Translations under genes and position numbers: made by a program
The notes under the pieces: generated by a model
What the model was told of the DNA's origin: nothing
Seen by the model: the letters and a program-made list of their open reading frames with translations, nothing else
Database searches by the model: none
Shown here: positions 51,988 through 62,735 of the stretch, in pieces
How the letters are laid out: each line of letters begins with the position of its first letter
Numbering within the stretch: position 1 is the stretch's first letter
Assembly: GCF_026262505.1 (NCBI RefSeq)
Contig: NC_067204.1
Span: 19,322,860 to 19,386,859, forward strand
Source: Trichomonas vaginalis G3
Taxonomy: Eukaryota > Parabasalia > Trichomonadida > Trichomonadidae
Length of the DNA: 64,000 bases
Reading direction: 5' to 3'

Positions 51988-52035
51988 AACAATAAGAATT
52001 ACCGAAAAAGTGACAAAACATCAAAAACAGGGAGG

Positions 52036-52288
52036 GGGTCTCAATTTTTATTACTTATATTATTTTACAATATTTATATAAATACTCTTTATAATATATT
52101 TTACTATAAAATTATACCTCAAATTCAAATATTTAAAATATTATTTACATAATTATCTCAAAATTATATTTTTATATATTATTTTTCATATGTATAAATC
52201 ATATAATCTATATCTATGCAAATCTCATCTAAAATTTTTTGAAACAAACCGCTACCATTTTATAATGGTCCATCTTAAATTCATCATA
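52036..52288. other. AT-rich DNA between P2 and array C
   Basis: No gene or repeat identified. Confidence 0.5.
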
Positions 52289-53336
52289 AATTCTGGTACA
52301 TGTTAGTACCAGAGTCTTCAAATCTCAAACACTCTGGTACCAACATGTACCAGACGCGAGTTTCCAATGCCCTCGTACGATTTTCTATTAAGATCTTCTT
52401 GAATGAGAAGGTCTTCATAGAAACTCGTACGAGGGCTTCTCTTTTAAATACTCTGGTACCTGCTGGTATCGGAGTCGACTTTACAGCCCTTTCCCCAATT
52501 TTGAAGCTGGGGAAAGTTTTCAAGCAATGAAAGGGAAGCTCTCGCTATGAGGTGAAAATCTAGAATTTTTACCTCATAGCGAGTAATCCTTTGTTAATTG
52601 CTTGAAAACTTTCTTCAAATTATCAAAATTTCGAGGAAAGTTTCCTTGCTTCAAAGTAGAGATGGAGCCCTTTGAGCCACTGCATATAGGTCAGTGACTC
52701 AAAATACTCCATCTCTACTAGAAATCGCCAAAATTTGGGTCGCAATCTTTGAAATGCGACGCAAGTTTTGGCAATTTCGCGAGGGACTTGCTCCATTTGG
52801 TGCATAGATTCACACTCTATGCACCAGATGGAACAATTCTTTCGCTGACAGCGGGAAACTTTGTCTGAATAGTTTAACATTCAGACAAAGTTTCCCGCTG
52901 TCAGAGAGGGAATGAAGGGTAAGAGGTATATATTCATAATGTATACCTCTTACCCTTTCATTCCCTCGAGAAAGTTCAAAAACTTGGGTGCAATCAGTTC
53001 TGATTGCACCCAAGTTTTTGAACTTTGTATAAGGAATTGTTGGCTATGATGTACTGATCATGAATCAGTACATCATAGCCAACAATTCCTTCGCAAACAG
53101 CGGGAAACTTTGTCCGAATAGTTTAACATTCAGACAAAGTTTCCCGCTGTCAGGGAGGGAATTAGAGGGTGGGAGATATATAGATAGACTATAAATCTCT
53201 CACCCTTTAATTCCCTCAAGAAAGTTCAAAAACTTGGGTGCAATCAGAACTGATTGCACCCAAGTTTTTGAATTTTGTATAAGGAATTGTTGGCTATGAT
53301 GTACTGATCATGAATCAGTACATCATAGCCAACAAT
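52289..53336. repeat. Hairpin array C: older imperfect hairpins grading into two clean four-hairpin cycles
   Basis: From about 52848 to 53336 the order is X (GCGGGAAACTTTGTCTGAAT), d (GAGGGAATGAAGGGTAAGAG), c (GTTCAAAAACTTGGGTGCAA), b (AAGGAATTGTTGGCTATGAT), then X, d, c, b again. This is array B read on the other strand. The second d differs from the first (GAGGGAATTAGAGGGTGGGA) yet still pairs with its own other half. The left part (52289-52847) holds longer, imperfect inverted repeats such as TCTGGTACATGTTAGTACCA and CCCTCGTACGA stems. No coding function. Confidence 0.9.
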
Positions 53337-53586
53337 TCTACCTTTTAACCAAAGATAATTGATTCGTATGTAAAATATTAAGCTAAAATTTCTCTTTCTT
53401 TTAGTACACATTCTTCCATTTCGTGTACATGTATCATATATTAAGTACTAGTTATCTATTCTTTATCCTTTATCCCAATTTAGATACTCAAAGATAATTC
53501 TTTTTCAGAAGAAAAAAAATATTTTCTATTAAACCGTTATTTTTTCAATGTGAGTTTTCAATTTTATTTTTCCTTTTTGCTGCTCA
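53337..53586. other. Upstream region of zinc-finger gene
   Basis: AT-rich; no gene. TTTGCTGCTCAATG places a TCA directly on the start codon of the next gene, a possible initiator. Confidence 0.4.
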
Positions 53587-54048
53587 ATGCAATATCCTCC
53601 ACCCGATCCTCCATGCGAGGTTGACCAAGCCATAGGATATTTAGAATATTCTCGTTTTGTTATAGCTGCAGAGCTGCATGGTAACATAAGATTTGTCAAA
53701 GACCCACAAAAACTATCAATTGGAACAGGAGTATTAATCTACCACCGATGCGAATACGAAGGCTGCCCAGCAGGCTTTAAATTTATTAAAAATTTCGACA
53801 ATTACATTTTTAAATCTGCAAACTTAACTCATATTCACTCAGGACCACCACCACAACATAAAAATACACCTACAAGTGGTACTTACCGTGCTTGGATTAA
53901 AAAATTTCTCATGAATCACGGAAGTCCACTTAATGCAACACAAGAAGTCAACAAAACGCTTGAAATACCTAAAGATTATACTTGTATTCACATGACTATG
54001 AAACAAACTGCAATCAATCAATTGAAATATTATTTACAACAAAAAGAT
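53587..54048 (+). pseudogene. MULE-type zinc-finger protein start, cut by a transposon
   Basis: Begins MQYPPPDPPCEVDQAIGYLE. The segment YHRCEYEGCPAGFKF, followed about 20 residues on by THIHSGPP, is a C-x5-C...H-x-H finger like the FLYWCH/WRKY-GCM1 fingers at MULE transposase N-termini, and the helical part after it also fits. The catalytic core is missing because a TIR transposon begins at 54049; the frame simply reads on into the terminal repeat and stops at 54075. Another MULE subfamily than copy 1. Confidence 0.65.
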
Positions 54049-54241
54049 TATCATAAGACAAATTACGGAAAGTGAACTCAAACAAAAAGTGACACAATGC
54101 ATTTGCCAACCAAATAACTTTACAAAGCAAAAACTTAAATTACTTGTCAAGCTTACTATTCTTATTTTAACAATTAAAAAATTAAATTTTATTTTTTATT
54201 TAAAAAAATCATCTTATATCATCTGATATATATATATAACA
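54049..54241. mobile_element. Left end of TIR transposon (same family as 43921-45546), cut by P3
   Basis: TATCATAAGACAAATTACGG and the next roughly 190 bases match 43921-44103. At 54242 the match stops and a poly-A tract followed by the Polinton P3 terminus begins. Confidence 0.87.
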
Positions 54242-54526
54242 AGAAAAAAAAAAAAAAGGGTAGTGGGGCCTCCAGGCACTTCGTGCCCTCTAGCCCTGAA
54301 GATGTTTAGTATAACTTTGTCCGGACAAGTAAGGGTCTATCGTCGCTACAGGAAAAGTTACAGGCGTTCCACGGAAGTAAACTTTGAGAAGCCTTTTTCC
54401 CCTTATAGAATGAGATAGGACGGTTATTTTACAAAACTGACAACACTTTGACCGAGTAGTTTTTTGTGCTGAACAAAAAGTGTCATATAAACATCTGTCA
54501 AAAACCGCTTTTTAACTTCACTTAAA

Positions 54527-56287
54527 ATGCCACGTAAGCTACGTAAGAATATACGTAAGAGGAAGGGAGCATTGAAACATCCAATAGTAAAACTGACACC
54601 ACAACAACAGTTGCAACAACAAATGATGAATGACCCCACTATGTTGCAACAAATGTCAAGCAACCCTATGCTTTTAAACCGAGTTATTGGTGCACAGAGT
54701 GGAGGTTTAAGAGCGGCACTTTTAGCGAAAATGGCAGGCTATGGTGGAGCTGCAGACGGAACAGCTTATAACCCTCAAAGTCAAATGAATTTGAGTTCAC
54801 TCAAAAATCAAATATCAGATGTCAAAAAGTCAAACATAGACATACAGAAACAAATAAGTGAAAACGAAAAGAAACTAGAATATGACAGACACACAAAGAA
54901 ACTCAATGAGTTAAACGTAGAGAAAAAGAAGAAAGAAGAACAACTGAAAGAACTAAGTACAGAGGAATATGCGAAAAAAGTGTCAGAAAAAGCAGCAGAA
55001 GTAGCAAAAATGGAACAAGATGTTATAAATTTGAAAAAACCATACTACTCAATATAAAGTACTGAAAGATGAAGAGATAAAACAAAAAGCCCTGAAGACA
55101 TATATGGATAGCGATGAGTATAAAAAAGAAGTTGAAGCAAATGTAAATGCAGAAAAACTTTTACAGTTGCAAAACCAAACCGTACAGTATGAAAACTTAG
55201 CACAAGAAAGTAAAAATAACGACGCAGCCATGCAAAAGGCAATGAAAAGCGCAGAATATATAAAAGCTAACAATGACTGGTTAGATGCCCAAGCCAACGC
55301 CAAAGCAGCCCAACTTATAGGGTCAATAAGGACAAAAATACAAGCGGATGAAGACAGTTCAAATGAAGCTTTAACAAATGCTGACTTTAAGAATGCCTTC
55401 GAAGCTCTTCATAGTAAGGTGAAACAAGTGAACGACTTCTCATCTGGAAAGAAACTGAAGTCTGAAGGTTTCGACAAAGAGTTAAAAGAAGTAGCACAAA
55501 ATATGACGAAAATAACAGATGCAGCAACGAGACAGGCAGTTCAAAGTGCCTATGACGCCGTTAGAGCAACTGTTGTGGAAAGTCAAGAAAAGAGTTACAA
55601 CAGACCAAAACAGACCTAGTAAATGCTTTCTTAAAAACGAAAAGTCAGGTAGGACATTATGCTGCAGATGGAACATATGTGCCAGCTGGTGGAACTTATA
55701 TACCACCAAACCCTCCAAGAGAAGCACCTGCACCAGGACTACCTAAAACATTTACATCGTCACATGGACACAGACACAGGCATGCACCAAAACCAACACA
55801 ACAACAACAACCAGCACAACAACAACAACCAACACAACAACCAGCACCACAACCAACAGTTCAAAACACTGCACCACAACCAACAGTTCAAAACACTGCA
55901 CAGCAACAACCACAAACAGAGCAAGGACATAAAAGAAGTAGAGAACAAGGAAACCAAGAATTCTTAAAAATGCTTAAGGAAGACTATGGTTACCCAGATA
56001 CTCTTGACTTTAGTGACAGATATAAAGAAGCTATTAGAAAGTTCAAGGAAGGAAATACTGACCCGAACCTATTTAGCTTTATGGTTCAGCACCAAATGGG
56101 ATATAATTTCAAACCTGGAAAATACAAGCTCGCTAAGGGATATGATTTAATAGCATATCATCCAAATGACATGACTGAATTTACTCCGAGATATTTGGTG
56201 TCAGAGCTAAATGATAATTCAACTCTCTTCATGAAACGCGTAAAAAATAGAGACGAACGAAAAAGAAAGGTTTATGAGTCCGGATGA
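54527..56287 (+). pseudogene. Polinton P3: coiled-coil/Gln-Pro-rich structural protein region
   Basis: A very basic start (MPRKLRKNIRKRKGALKHPI), Gln/Met-rich helices, a long Lys/Glu coiled coil (IDIQKQISENEKKLEYDRHT), more helix, a PTQQQQPAQQQQPTQQPAPQ low-complexity stretch, and a globular end with LDFSDRYKEAIRKFKEGNTD and MGYNFKPGKYKLAKGYDLIA. It is the first gene region inside the terminus. Broken in a few places. No family recognised; a core or scaffold role would fit. Confidence 0.55.
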
Positions 56288-56385
56288 CTTAGATAGGGAA
56301 CTTGTTAAAAACGTCTCGGAATATATGAAATGCCAGCAGATGAGTACAAGAAACTCCACAGGAAGAAGTTCAGATACAACCAGAC

Positions 56386-57840
56386 ATGGAAGAAATAGTT
56401 CAGCAACAACAGCTAGAAGAGCCTGAAGGAAACGAACAAGTCCCTCCTTTGGAAACTAACTTCACAGAACTAGATGAAGATTTGGAACAGCCGAAAAATC
56501 TTGACCCTCAACAAGAGTATGCGGAGAATATGGAATCTTTCCAAGAGTCTAAGAAAAATTCGGCTGACATAGTAGAAGAATATCGAAAAATGTTTGCCGA
56601 CATACAAAAGACTCCAACACCAGATGAAAATATTCAGCATAGAATGGAAGTACTGAAAGAAAATGTACGCAAATACAATAACCCTTTTTACTTACGACCA
56701 TATAACGTTCAATCTTTGGCTGAACTCGGTGAAAATAAAAGGTTAAATTTCAACAAAACATATAGAAATGAAACATTGTTTAAAGTTCATTCAGAACCTA
56801 ACCAATATGGAAACAAACCTACTTTTGTTTCTGCAGACTATGGAACTACAATGAGATGGGGTCATAAAGCTAACCCGGATAGGTGGTTCATAAACTTACA
56901 ACCACAATTCCAAGAAGTTGTAGACGCAATGGAAGTGAATGGTGAACCAGATATAGCTGGTATTTTCAGCGCGGCTTTAATGCCATTGAAAGATATGAAA
57001 CATGCAGATATTTTGGACCAGTATGAAATGAACATGGCTGATGGAAATATAACACCTGACGTTCTAGAACATTTATCTCAAAGAACTACACAGAACCATA
57101 AAGATGGTATATTTGGTGAAGAGTTTAGAAAGAAAGTTAGGGATAGAGAAGGAAGAGAACCTATTGTACATGACCTTGCAAACGAAAGTTTACAAAATGT
57201 CATAAAAACTTACTTTGCAGACAATGAACCGAGAAGGGATGAATATTTAAGAAAACTCAAATGGACAGTACCAAATGAAATGTTAGTATTGAAAAACATG
57301 TTCCTTGACAAAATAAAACCAACTACAGAAATAAATGACCCAAGACTGAAACATTGGGTAAAAGCTTTCCCATTCACAAAAGATATAATTGGTAACATGG
57401 AAAGAAAACCAGAATGGCTACAAAAACATATATTTGGAAACGAGCTTATTCCATATGGACAAGCTCTGTTTGAAGAGCTTGAACCGGAAACTCAGGAAAG
57501 AGTCATGCAAACAATACGCGAAGACTCAAATACAAACTATGACAAAATCTTTCTAGGATATAGGTTACCTGAGATGGGCGACCAGAGCCCAAAGGCAAAA
57601 AGGACATGGGAAATTTACAACATACTAGGTGAACATGAGGCAAAGATGCAACAACTTGAAGCAGAGGGCAAGTTACCAAAAGCGACACCAAAGAAGAAGA
57701 GAAGAGTAGAACAAAGTGAAAGTAGTGAAGAAGTAACTTCATCTAGTGAAAGTAGTGGCAATGAAGGAAAAAGAAGAGTTAAAAACTCAGTCAGGAAGAA
57801 AGTAAAGCTTGGTCCGAGTGGGTTCTATTATGACACATAA
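56386..57840 (+). CDS. Polinton P3: 484-aa protein with basic nuclear-type tail
   Basis: MEEIVQQQQLEEPEGNEQVP is an acidic/Gln head. A mainly helical body follows (WGHKANPDRWFINLQPQFQE; EPRRDEYLRKLKWTVPNEML). The tail has two basic clusters (PKKKRRVEQSESSEE, RRVKNSVRKKVKLGPSGFYY) separated by Ser/Glu repeats; PKKKRRV resembles a classic nuclear localisation signal. It lies directly upstream of the capsid gene. Family not recognised; possibly a terminal or core protein. Confidence 0.65.
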   Translation: MEEIVQQQQLEEPEGNEQVPPLETNFTELDEDLEQPKNLDPQQEYAENMESFQESKKNSADIVEEYRKMFADIQKTPTPDENIQHRMEVLKENVRKYNNPFYLRPYNVQSLAELGENKRLNFNKTYRNETLFKVHSEPNQYGNKPTFVSADYGTTMRWGHKANPDRWFINLQPQFQEVVDAMEVNGEPDIAGIFSAALMPLKDMKHADILDQYEMNMADGNITPDVLEHLSQRTTQNHKDGIFGEEFRKKVRDREGREPIVHDLANESLQNVIKTYFADNEPRRDEYLRKLKWTVPNEMLVLKNMFLDKIKPTTEINDPRLKHWVKAFPFTKDIIGNMERKPEWLQKHIFGNELIPYGQALFEELEPETQERVMQTIREDSNTNYDKIFLGYRLPEMGDQSPKAKRTWEIYNILGEHEAKMQQLEAEGKLPKATPKKKRRVEQSESSEEVTSSSESSGNEGKRRVKNSVRKKVKLGPSGFYYDT

Positions 57841-57872
57841 ATACAACTATTCTATATTTATACCCATATGAA

Positions 57873-59473
57873 ATGTACGCCGCTCAGAATATAACGCCAA
57901 CAGTTTTGGATGCCATGAATGGAAATGTTTCCGAATATAACGAATGCGACAATGCCATTAGAAGGTCAGAAATAGTTCCTGGAACTTACGAATATACAAC
58001 TGCTGTTTCTTATGGAAATGTAGGTGAGTTTGGAGAAGGTTCTTCAACAACAGTAGATATTGCTTGCGACAGGTTTCATATAATTTCTATTGACAACTCA
58101 TTCTTATACGTGGAACAAGACATTGAAATAAAACCTTCTGCCAAGTTGTCTGACAAGAAAGGTTGCAATGGAATTTTCTATGTCGGATACCAATATGCTC
58201 CAGAAGTTTCATGGGATATAAGATATATTCTAACTCTGACTTAGTTCAAACAGTAACATGGGCAAACTATGAATGGTTCGCTTTGAGAAACTCAGTACAA
58301 CCACAAGCTAGAGAACAAACAGACCAGTATGCAACCATTGAGAAAATAAGAAGACTTGACCCTAACGTTCCAGGAGTTTATGTTAACCTTTCTGGTTCAG
58401 ATGGAAATGCTGTCACTAAAGTAAAACTGAAACTTAGAGTTCCTTTGTCATCTTTCCTCATCTTCAGGTTTTTTAAGATACTTGCCAAACTGGGCAGGAA
58501 AAATTTCTATCGAACTTACTCCAAGCAAAAATAACTTAGTCATTGCACCAACACAAGACCCATTCACTCTTACTGTAGCTGGAACTGGTGGAGCCAAGTT
58601 CTGTGACTTTTGCAAAGACAAAGTTGACTTAGACTTTGGTTTCTCAAACTTCAACACTGAAGTAAACTATTATTTCAATGCTGCTGGAACTGCTTGGGAC
58701 CCAGTTAAGTTCACATGCGAAAAATTTGAATGCAAGAGAATAGAAAGCAGACTTGCAGTCTATATGTTGGACCCAGATATTTCAAATGCTTTAGCTGCCA
58801 AATATATTGCAGTTCCACTTATGTTCCCTATACACCAAATATCTGTCAAAGACTTTGCAGGTGAAGTTGGAAACCAAAGTGCTGACCCAGGTGCAAGAAC
58901 AGATATTGCCTTAACAACTGCAATGAAACATGCAGATACTATGTTTGTACTGTTCAGACGAACTATAAATGACTATTCTTGTTTCTACAACCCGGTATTA
59001 AATATCATATAAACATAGATGGCAAATATTATCCAAGAGAAGAATATTCTACAGTTGAGGATATGAGGTCATACAACTTGACATTAGATGCTATGAACTT
59101 TAACAACAACTTCACAACAACCATTAACCCTGAAATGCAAAGTTCTATTATGCCATATGTGAAAGTATGGACTCATACAGGAGGTCAAAAAACTCAATAT
59201 ACAAATGGAGACCGTTCAAACTTTTGGCTTGGCATTCCATTTGCTGACTCAGAAGACTTTATGGGTGGTATTTCAACTGTTGGTACAGTTCAAATACAAT
59301 ATACTGGTGACAGAGACGGTCCAGATGAATTGAAAGCAAAGAAGTTTACAAAACCAATAGCACTTTTCACGGAAGATGCTCTTTTGACGATTCGTTCGAT
59401 GAAACCTGCTGGGGCTCCTCAGATTGGCATAACGACAGCTTCCATCGAGCAGATTTTGGCAGCAGGTCAGTAA
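57873..59473 (+). pseudogene. Polinton P3: major capsid protein (double jelly-roll type), broken
   Basis: MYAAQNITPTVLDAMNGNVS and DRFHIISIDNSFLYVEQDIE, then beta-rich stretches (LTVAGTGGAKFCDFCKDKVD), ending LLTIRSMKPAGAPQIGITTA. Length, position between the 484-aa gene and the penton-like gene, and beta-strand pattern fit Polinton major capsid proteins. Broken in a small number of places. Its end overlaps the opposite-strand 139-aa gene. Identification by context and pattern, not by search. Confidence 0.72.
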
Positions 59474-59786
59474 GTTGTTCTTGAACTGACTTCTCTCCGT
59501 CAAATATTGACAGTACGCCAGTTTTGACATAATATTGTATTATAAACTTACCTTTAGAAATATCTGTAAGTTTTGTTGTTATATTTTTGTCTGCTTCAAG
59601 AACTTTCACCATTTCAGTTATACCAACTTTCTTTGCTTTATGAAAATATTTTGGTTCAGCAAAGACTGCTATTCTATAACATTTTCCATTGTTTGTATAA
59701 AGAACTATTCTGTCAATGTATTTGTATTGTTTGTGTGTGTAAACTTTGTTCTGCTTCAATTCGAAGAGATACTCGAATACGTCCAT
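59367..59786 (-). CDS. Polinton P3: 139-aa protein, unknown
   Basis: MDVFEYLFELKQNKVYTHKQ, with beta/alpha alternation (IDRIVLYTNNGKCYRIAVFA; FIIQYYVKTGVLSIFDGEKS). The last 35 or so residues overlap, antisense, the end of the capsid gene. Divergent from the next gene with about 18 bases between start codons. Confidence 0.6.
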   Translation of the reverse strand: MDVFEYLFELKQNKVYTHKQYKYIDRIVLYTNNGKCYRIAVFAEPKYFHKAKKVGITEMVKVLEADKNITTKLTDISKGKFIIQYYVKTGVLSIFDGEKSVQEQLTDLLPKSARWKLSLCQSEEPQQVSSNESSKEHLP

Positions 59787-59804
59787 CTTTTTATTCTAAG
59801 TAAA

Positions 59805-60386
59805 ATGTCATTTCCGAAAAATAGAAGCGTAAGTGTTTCAAAAGGTTTAATGGCGGTGGCAGATGTGAAGTTAAATTCACCAACTCAAACAAACAGTCAA
59901 AGTGTTGTTGTCAATGTCAAAGACAGAGATGTTGAAGTGGGGAAACCATACGAAGACCAAGATGGTATAACAATAGTTCCTATAAAAGAACAACCAACAT
60001 ACCCTGAAGTTAGCAGAGACTTAAGTTCTGTTGCAGATATTCGAAACGACTACCAACAACTGAAAGACAAACTTCAAACTCAGGAGAAGATTTGTCAAGC
60101 TTTAAGTATAATGTTAAACTTGGTCGAACACAACCCTGTAAAAGTGAACTCATATGTCATTGCACCTCATGAAGTTTTGAAAGAACTATTGAAACTTTTG
60201 ACAGAGGCAGACGATATAAACATCAAAGAAATAGAACCCGACGTTAGTTGCTGTGGTGTTTCATATAATGTCATTGACAAGATATACGTTATGAAAGGAG
60301 GTGAAACGTTGAACTTAAAATATAGTTTCCCAGACGTTATAAAAATATTTGACGACCACAACATTTCATTAAAGTTTATTTGCTAA
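59805..60386 (+). CDS. Polinton P3: 193-aa protein, unknown
   Basis: Start at the ATG in TAAAATGTCATTTCCG; the longer upstream frame has no support. MSFPKNRSVSVSKGLMAVAD, a short coiled coil (NDYQQLKDKLQTQEKICQAL) and a mixed beta end with two adjacent Cys (EPDVSCCGVSYNVIDKIYVM). Family not recognised. Confidence 0.6.
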   Translation: MSFPKNRSVSVSKGLMAVADVKLNSPTQTNSQSVVVNVKDRDVEVGKPYEDQDGITIVPIKEQPTYPEVSRDLSSVADIRNDYQQLKDKLQTQEKICQALSIMLNLVEHNPVKVNSYVIAPHEVLKELLKLLTEADDINIKEIEPDVSCCGVSYNVIDKIYVMKGGETLNLKYSFPDVIKIFDDHNISLKFIC

Positions 60387-60391
60387 GTAAA

Positions 60392-60623
60392 AATGTCAAA
60401 ACTGCTTGAAAGATGTTTGAAGAAAAATAATATAGACTTTATTTCATGTTAAGGACTTTACACACTTTTGAACGATATGAAAGACCCTGTTTTGTTTGTT
60501 CGTGTAGACAAAGGAAAGTTCTATGTCTTTACAAAATATTTGAACTTCTTAGACAGAGAACTTCAAGAAACGCCATGTGAAAGTTTAGATGAAGTTCTTC
60601 TCCACTTTCAGAAAAACTTTTAA
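60392..60623 (+). pseudogene. Polinton P3: small protein remnant
   Basis: Starts MSKLLERCLKKNNIDFISC. Later phrases resemble VFTKYLNFLDREL and end EVLLHFQKNF just before the penton-like gene. Broken. Family not recognised. Confidence 0.5.
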
Positions 60624-60633
60624 ATATATGTAA

Positions 60634-61431
60634 ATGGCAGAAGATATAATGGTTTATACTATTACGACTAAAAACCCTGAGTCATATAATTCTATAACAA
60701 CAAACTTACAAAGTCCTCAAGGACGATATTGTAAACTAACCTTAAACACAATGACGACTAAAGCTTGTTTTGCTCTTTTGACACCAGAAGATTTTATTGT
60801 TGTGAATGGTAAAAAATACTCCTTTGAAGATACTTACTCAGATATACCACCAACAGGTTTTGTTGACTTATTTAATACTTTAAGTACGGGTGTAACATGT
60901 GCTGCAACTAGAGCAGGTTTCATTATGTTTGGATGTCCGACTGAGTTTACTATAAACGATATGAGCTATAATACAAAACTTATTTCTGGTTTTTACTACC
61001 AACAGTTTCCTATAACAGGAAAAGGTGTCATACAAGGAATGTCTATTCCATTGACATTAAGCACACCAATCTTATATATTGTTTCAAACTTAGGTTCAAA
61101 GTGTTATTCGAATGTTGACAGAAACTATTATGACCAAAAGATACTTATGCGTATAAACAATACTTTCTCTGCTGGTTTGCCTATTGTTCATTCGAATGCA
61201 GAATTTTCAACCTTAGTGAACTCAAACACTTTGGCAAGTATAACGTTGACATTAGTTGACGCAAACTTTGTTCCTGTAAAACTTTTATGTCCTATGTATT
61301 TGTCAATGACGGCAGAAAGTTTCGAATTGGAAGATGCAACTGGTGAAAGTATTGTATTACGAGAACAACTTCAACAACAAATAGCTCAAGAACAACAAAT
61401 GCAACAAATGCAACAACAAAGTCAAGAATAA
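60634..61431 (+). CDS. Polinton P3: penton-like minor capsid protein candidate
   Basis: A 265-aa open frame. Mostly short beta strands (QGRYCKLTLNTMTTKACFAL), with a final strand pattern ASITLTLVDANFVPVKLLCP followed by MYLSMT, which resembles the conserved end of Polinton penton (single jelly-roll) proteins. The C-terminal tail is Gln/Met-rich (QQQIAQEQQMQQMQQQSQE). Gene order (capsid, then this, then helicase) is compatible. By eye only. Confidence 0.6.
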   Translation: MAEDIMVYTITTKNPESYNSITTNLQSPQGRYCKLTLNTMTTKACFALLTPEDFIVVNGKKYSFEDTYSDIPPTGFVDLFNTLSTGVTCAATRAGFIMFGCPTEFTINDMSYNTKLISGFYYQQFPITGKGVIQGMSIPLTLSTPILYIVSNLGSKCYSNVDRNYYDQKILMRINNTFSAGLPIVHSNAEFSTLVNSNTLASITLTLVDANFVPVKLLCPMYLSMTAESFELEDATGESIVLREQLQQQIAQEQQMQQMQQQSQE

Positions 61432-61461
61432 AAAAAAATATTTTTTTTTATTTTTATAAAA

Positions 61462-62698
61462 ATGTACAGAATAGATGTTTCAGATTTTTATGACTTCCAA
61501 GCATTCAGAAATATGTGTCCATTTCGAGACTATAACAAAGCAGTCGAGAATTTGAAACGTTTAGTCATTTATGTCGACTCTGCCCCAGAATGTTATGTTA
61601 TGAAAGAATGGGATGTAGTCTTTAACAAACCAAGAGCAACAATAGTTTCAGAACAAGAATGTAGACAGAAACTTAAGAAAATAAAAGTCGTACAAGTTGG
61701 CATGAAGATGTTAGATGCTTGGGATATCTTATTGTCAAAACTTGAAGATTTTTCAGTTCGTGGTATAAAGTTTTATACACCATCTCAAAACTTCTATTCT
61801 ATCTTCACTGGATATAAATATGAACAAGTAGAATGGAAAGAAAATATTATAGAAGCTTGGTTAGACCATGTCAAAGAAATTATATGCAATGGAAACGAAA
61901 AGGTTTATGAGTATATCTTATGTTGGTTTGCAAACATCTTACAACATCCAAGTGCTAAGAATGAAACTGCTCTCATTATAATTGGAAAACAAGGAACAGG
62001 TAAGAACACATTCTTTACAGATATCTTATGCAAACTGTTAGAGGGCTATTCGAACCCTAATATGACAAACTTAGAAAACATCTGCGGTAAATTTAACTCT
62101 TCAATAGAGAATATGAAACTTATAGTATGTAACGAACTTCAAAGTATAGATACAACAAAAGTTTTGAACTCAGATGCTTTGAAGAGTCTTATAACAGACA
62201 AAGTTGGAGTTGTTGAAAGAAAATATAAAGACCAAAGAGTTTTGTGAAAATGTTGCAAACTTCGTTATGGTTTCAAACAATGCTGTTCCGATGAAGTTAG
62301 AAAGTTCTGACAGAAGATATGTAGTTGTCAGAACGTCAGAAGCTCATATGCAAGATACAGAATATTTTGACGCTTTGTCAGAAACTTTGACATCTGACTT
62401 TTACAACCACTTGTTCTCATATTTTATGACATTAGATATTTCAAAGTTCAATCCAAGACAAATTCCACATACCGAAGAGAGACAAACATTGTTAGAAGCA
62501 AACAAGAGTGTATATGAACTGTTCATAGATGAAACTGACTTTGTGTCATTAGATGAAAGGTCATTGTACGATTCGTATAAACAATATTGTCAAGAATATG
62601 GTTATATGACAGCGTCTAAACGAACATTCTTGGCAAATGTCAAAAGTCTTTTAGATGTTCAGAATGGTGTATATACAAAGAAAAATTTTTCTGAGTAA
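61462..62698 (+). pseudogene. Polinton P3: superfamily 3 (D5/RepA-like) helicase, broken
   Basis: Walker A (IIIGKQGTGKNTFFTDI), Walker B (MKLIVCNELQSID), then the SF3 motif C/arginine-finger region (FVMVSNNAVPMKLESSDRRY). The N-terminal half has the D5_N-like region (VEWKENIIEAWLDHVKEIIC). SF3 helicases unwind viral DNA during replication. Start preceded by a T-rich leader and ATAAAAATG, as at 27775. Broken in few places. Confidence 0.87.
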
Positions 62699-62735
62699 AT
62701 TTAAAAAAAATATTTTTTTTTATCCGATAGAAAAG

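Larger units (their letters stand above)
49280..52035. mobile_element. Polinton P2 fragment (fossil)
   Basis: Starts AGTTAGTATCCCTATCTTGG inside the MULE; this tip differs from that of P1/P3, so a different Polinton subfamily is likely. Holds four minus-strand genes and the first part of a packaging ATPase, then ends at AT-rich DNA around 52035. A fragment of a much larger element; most genes are missing. The open frames suggest modest age. Confidence 0.78.

Noticed and set aside
55760-55957. Cys/Leu/Trp-rich minus-strand frame (VLNCWLWCSVLNCW)
   Set aside because: Antisense shadow of the CAA-rich Gln/Pro stretch in the Polinton coiled-coil gene.
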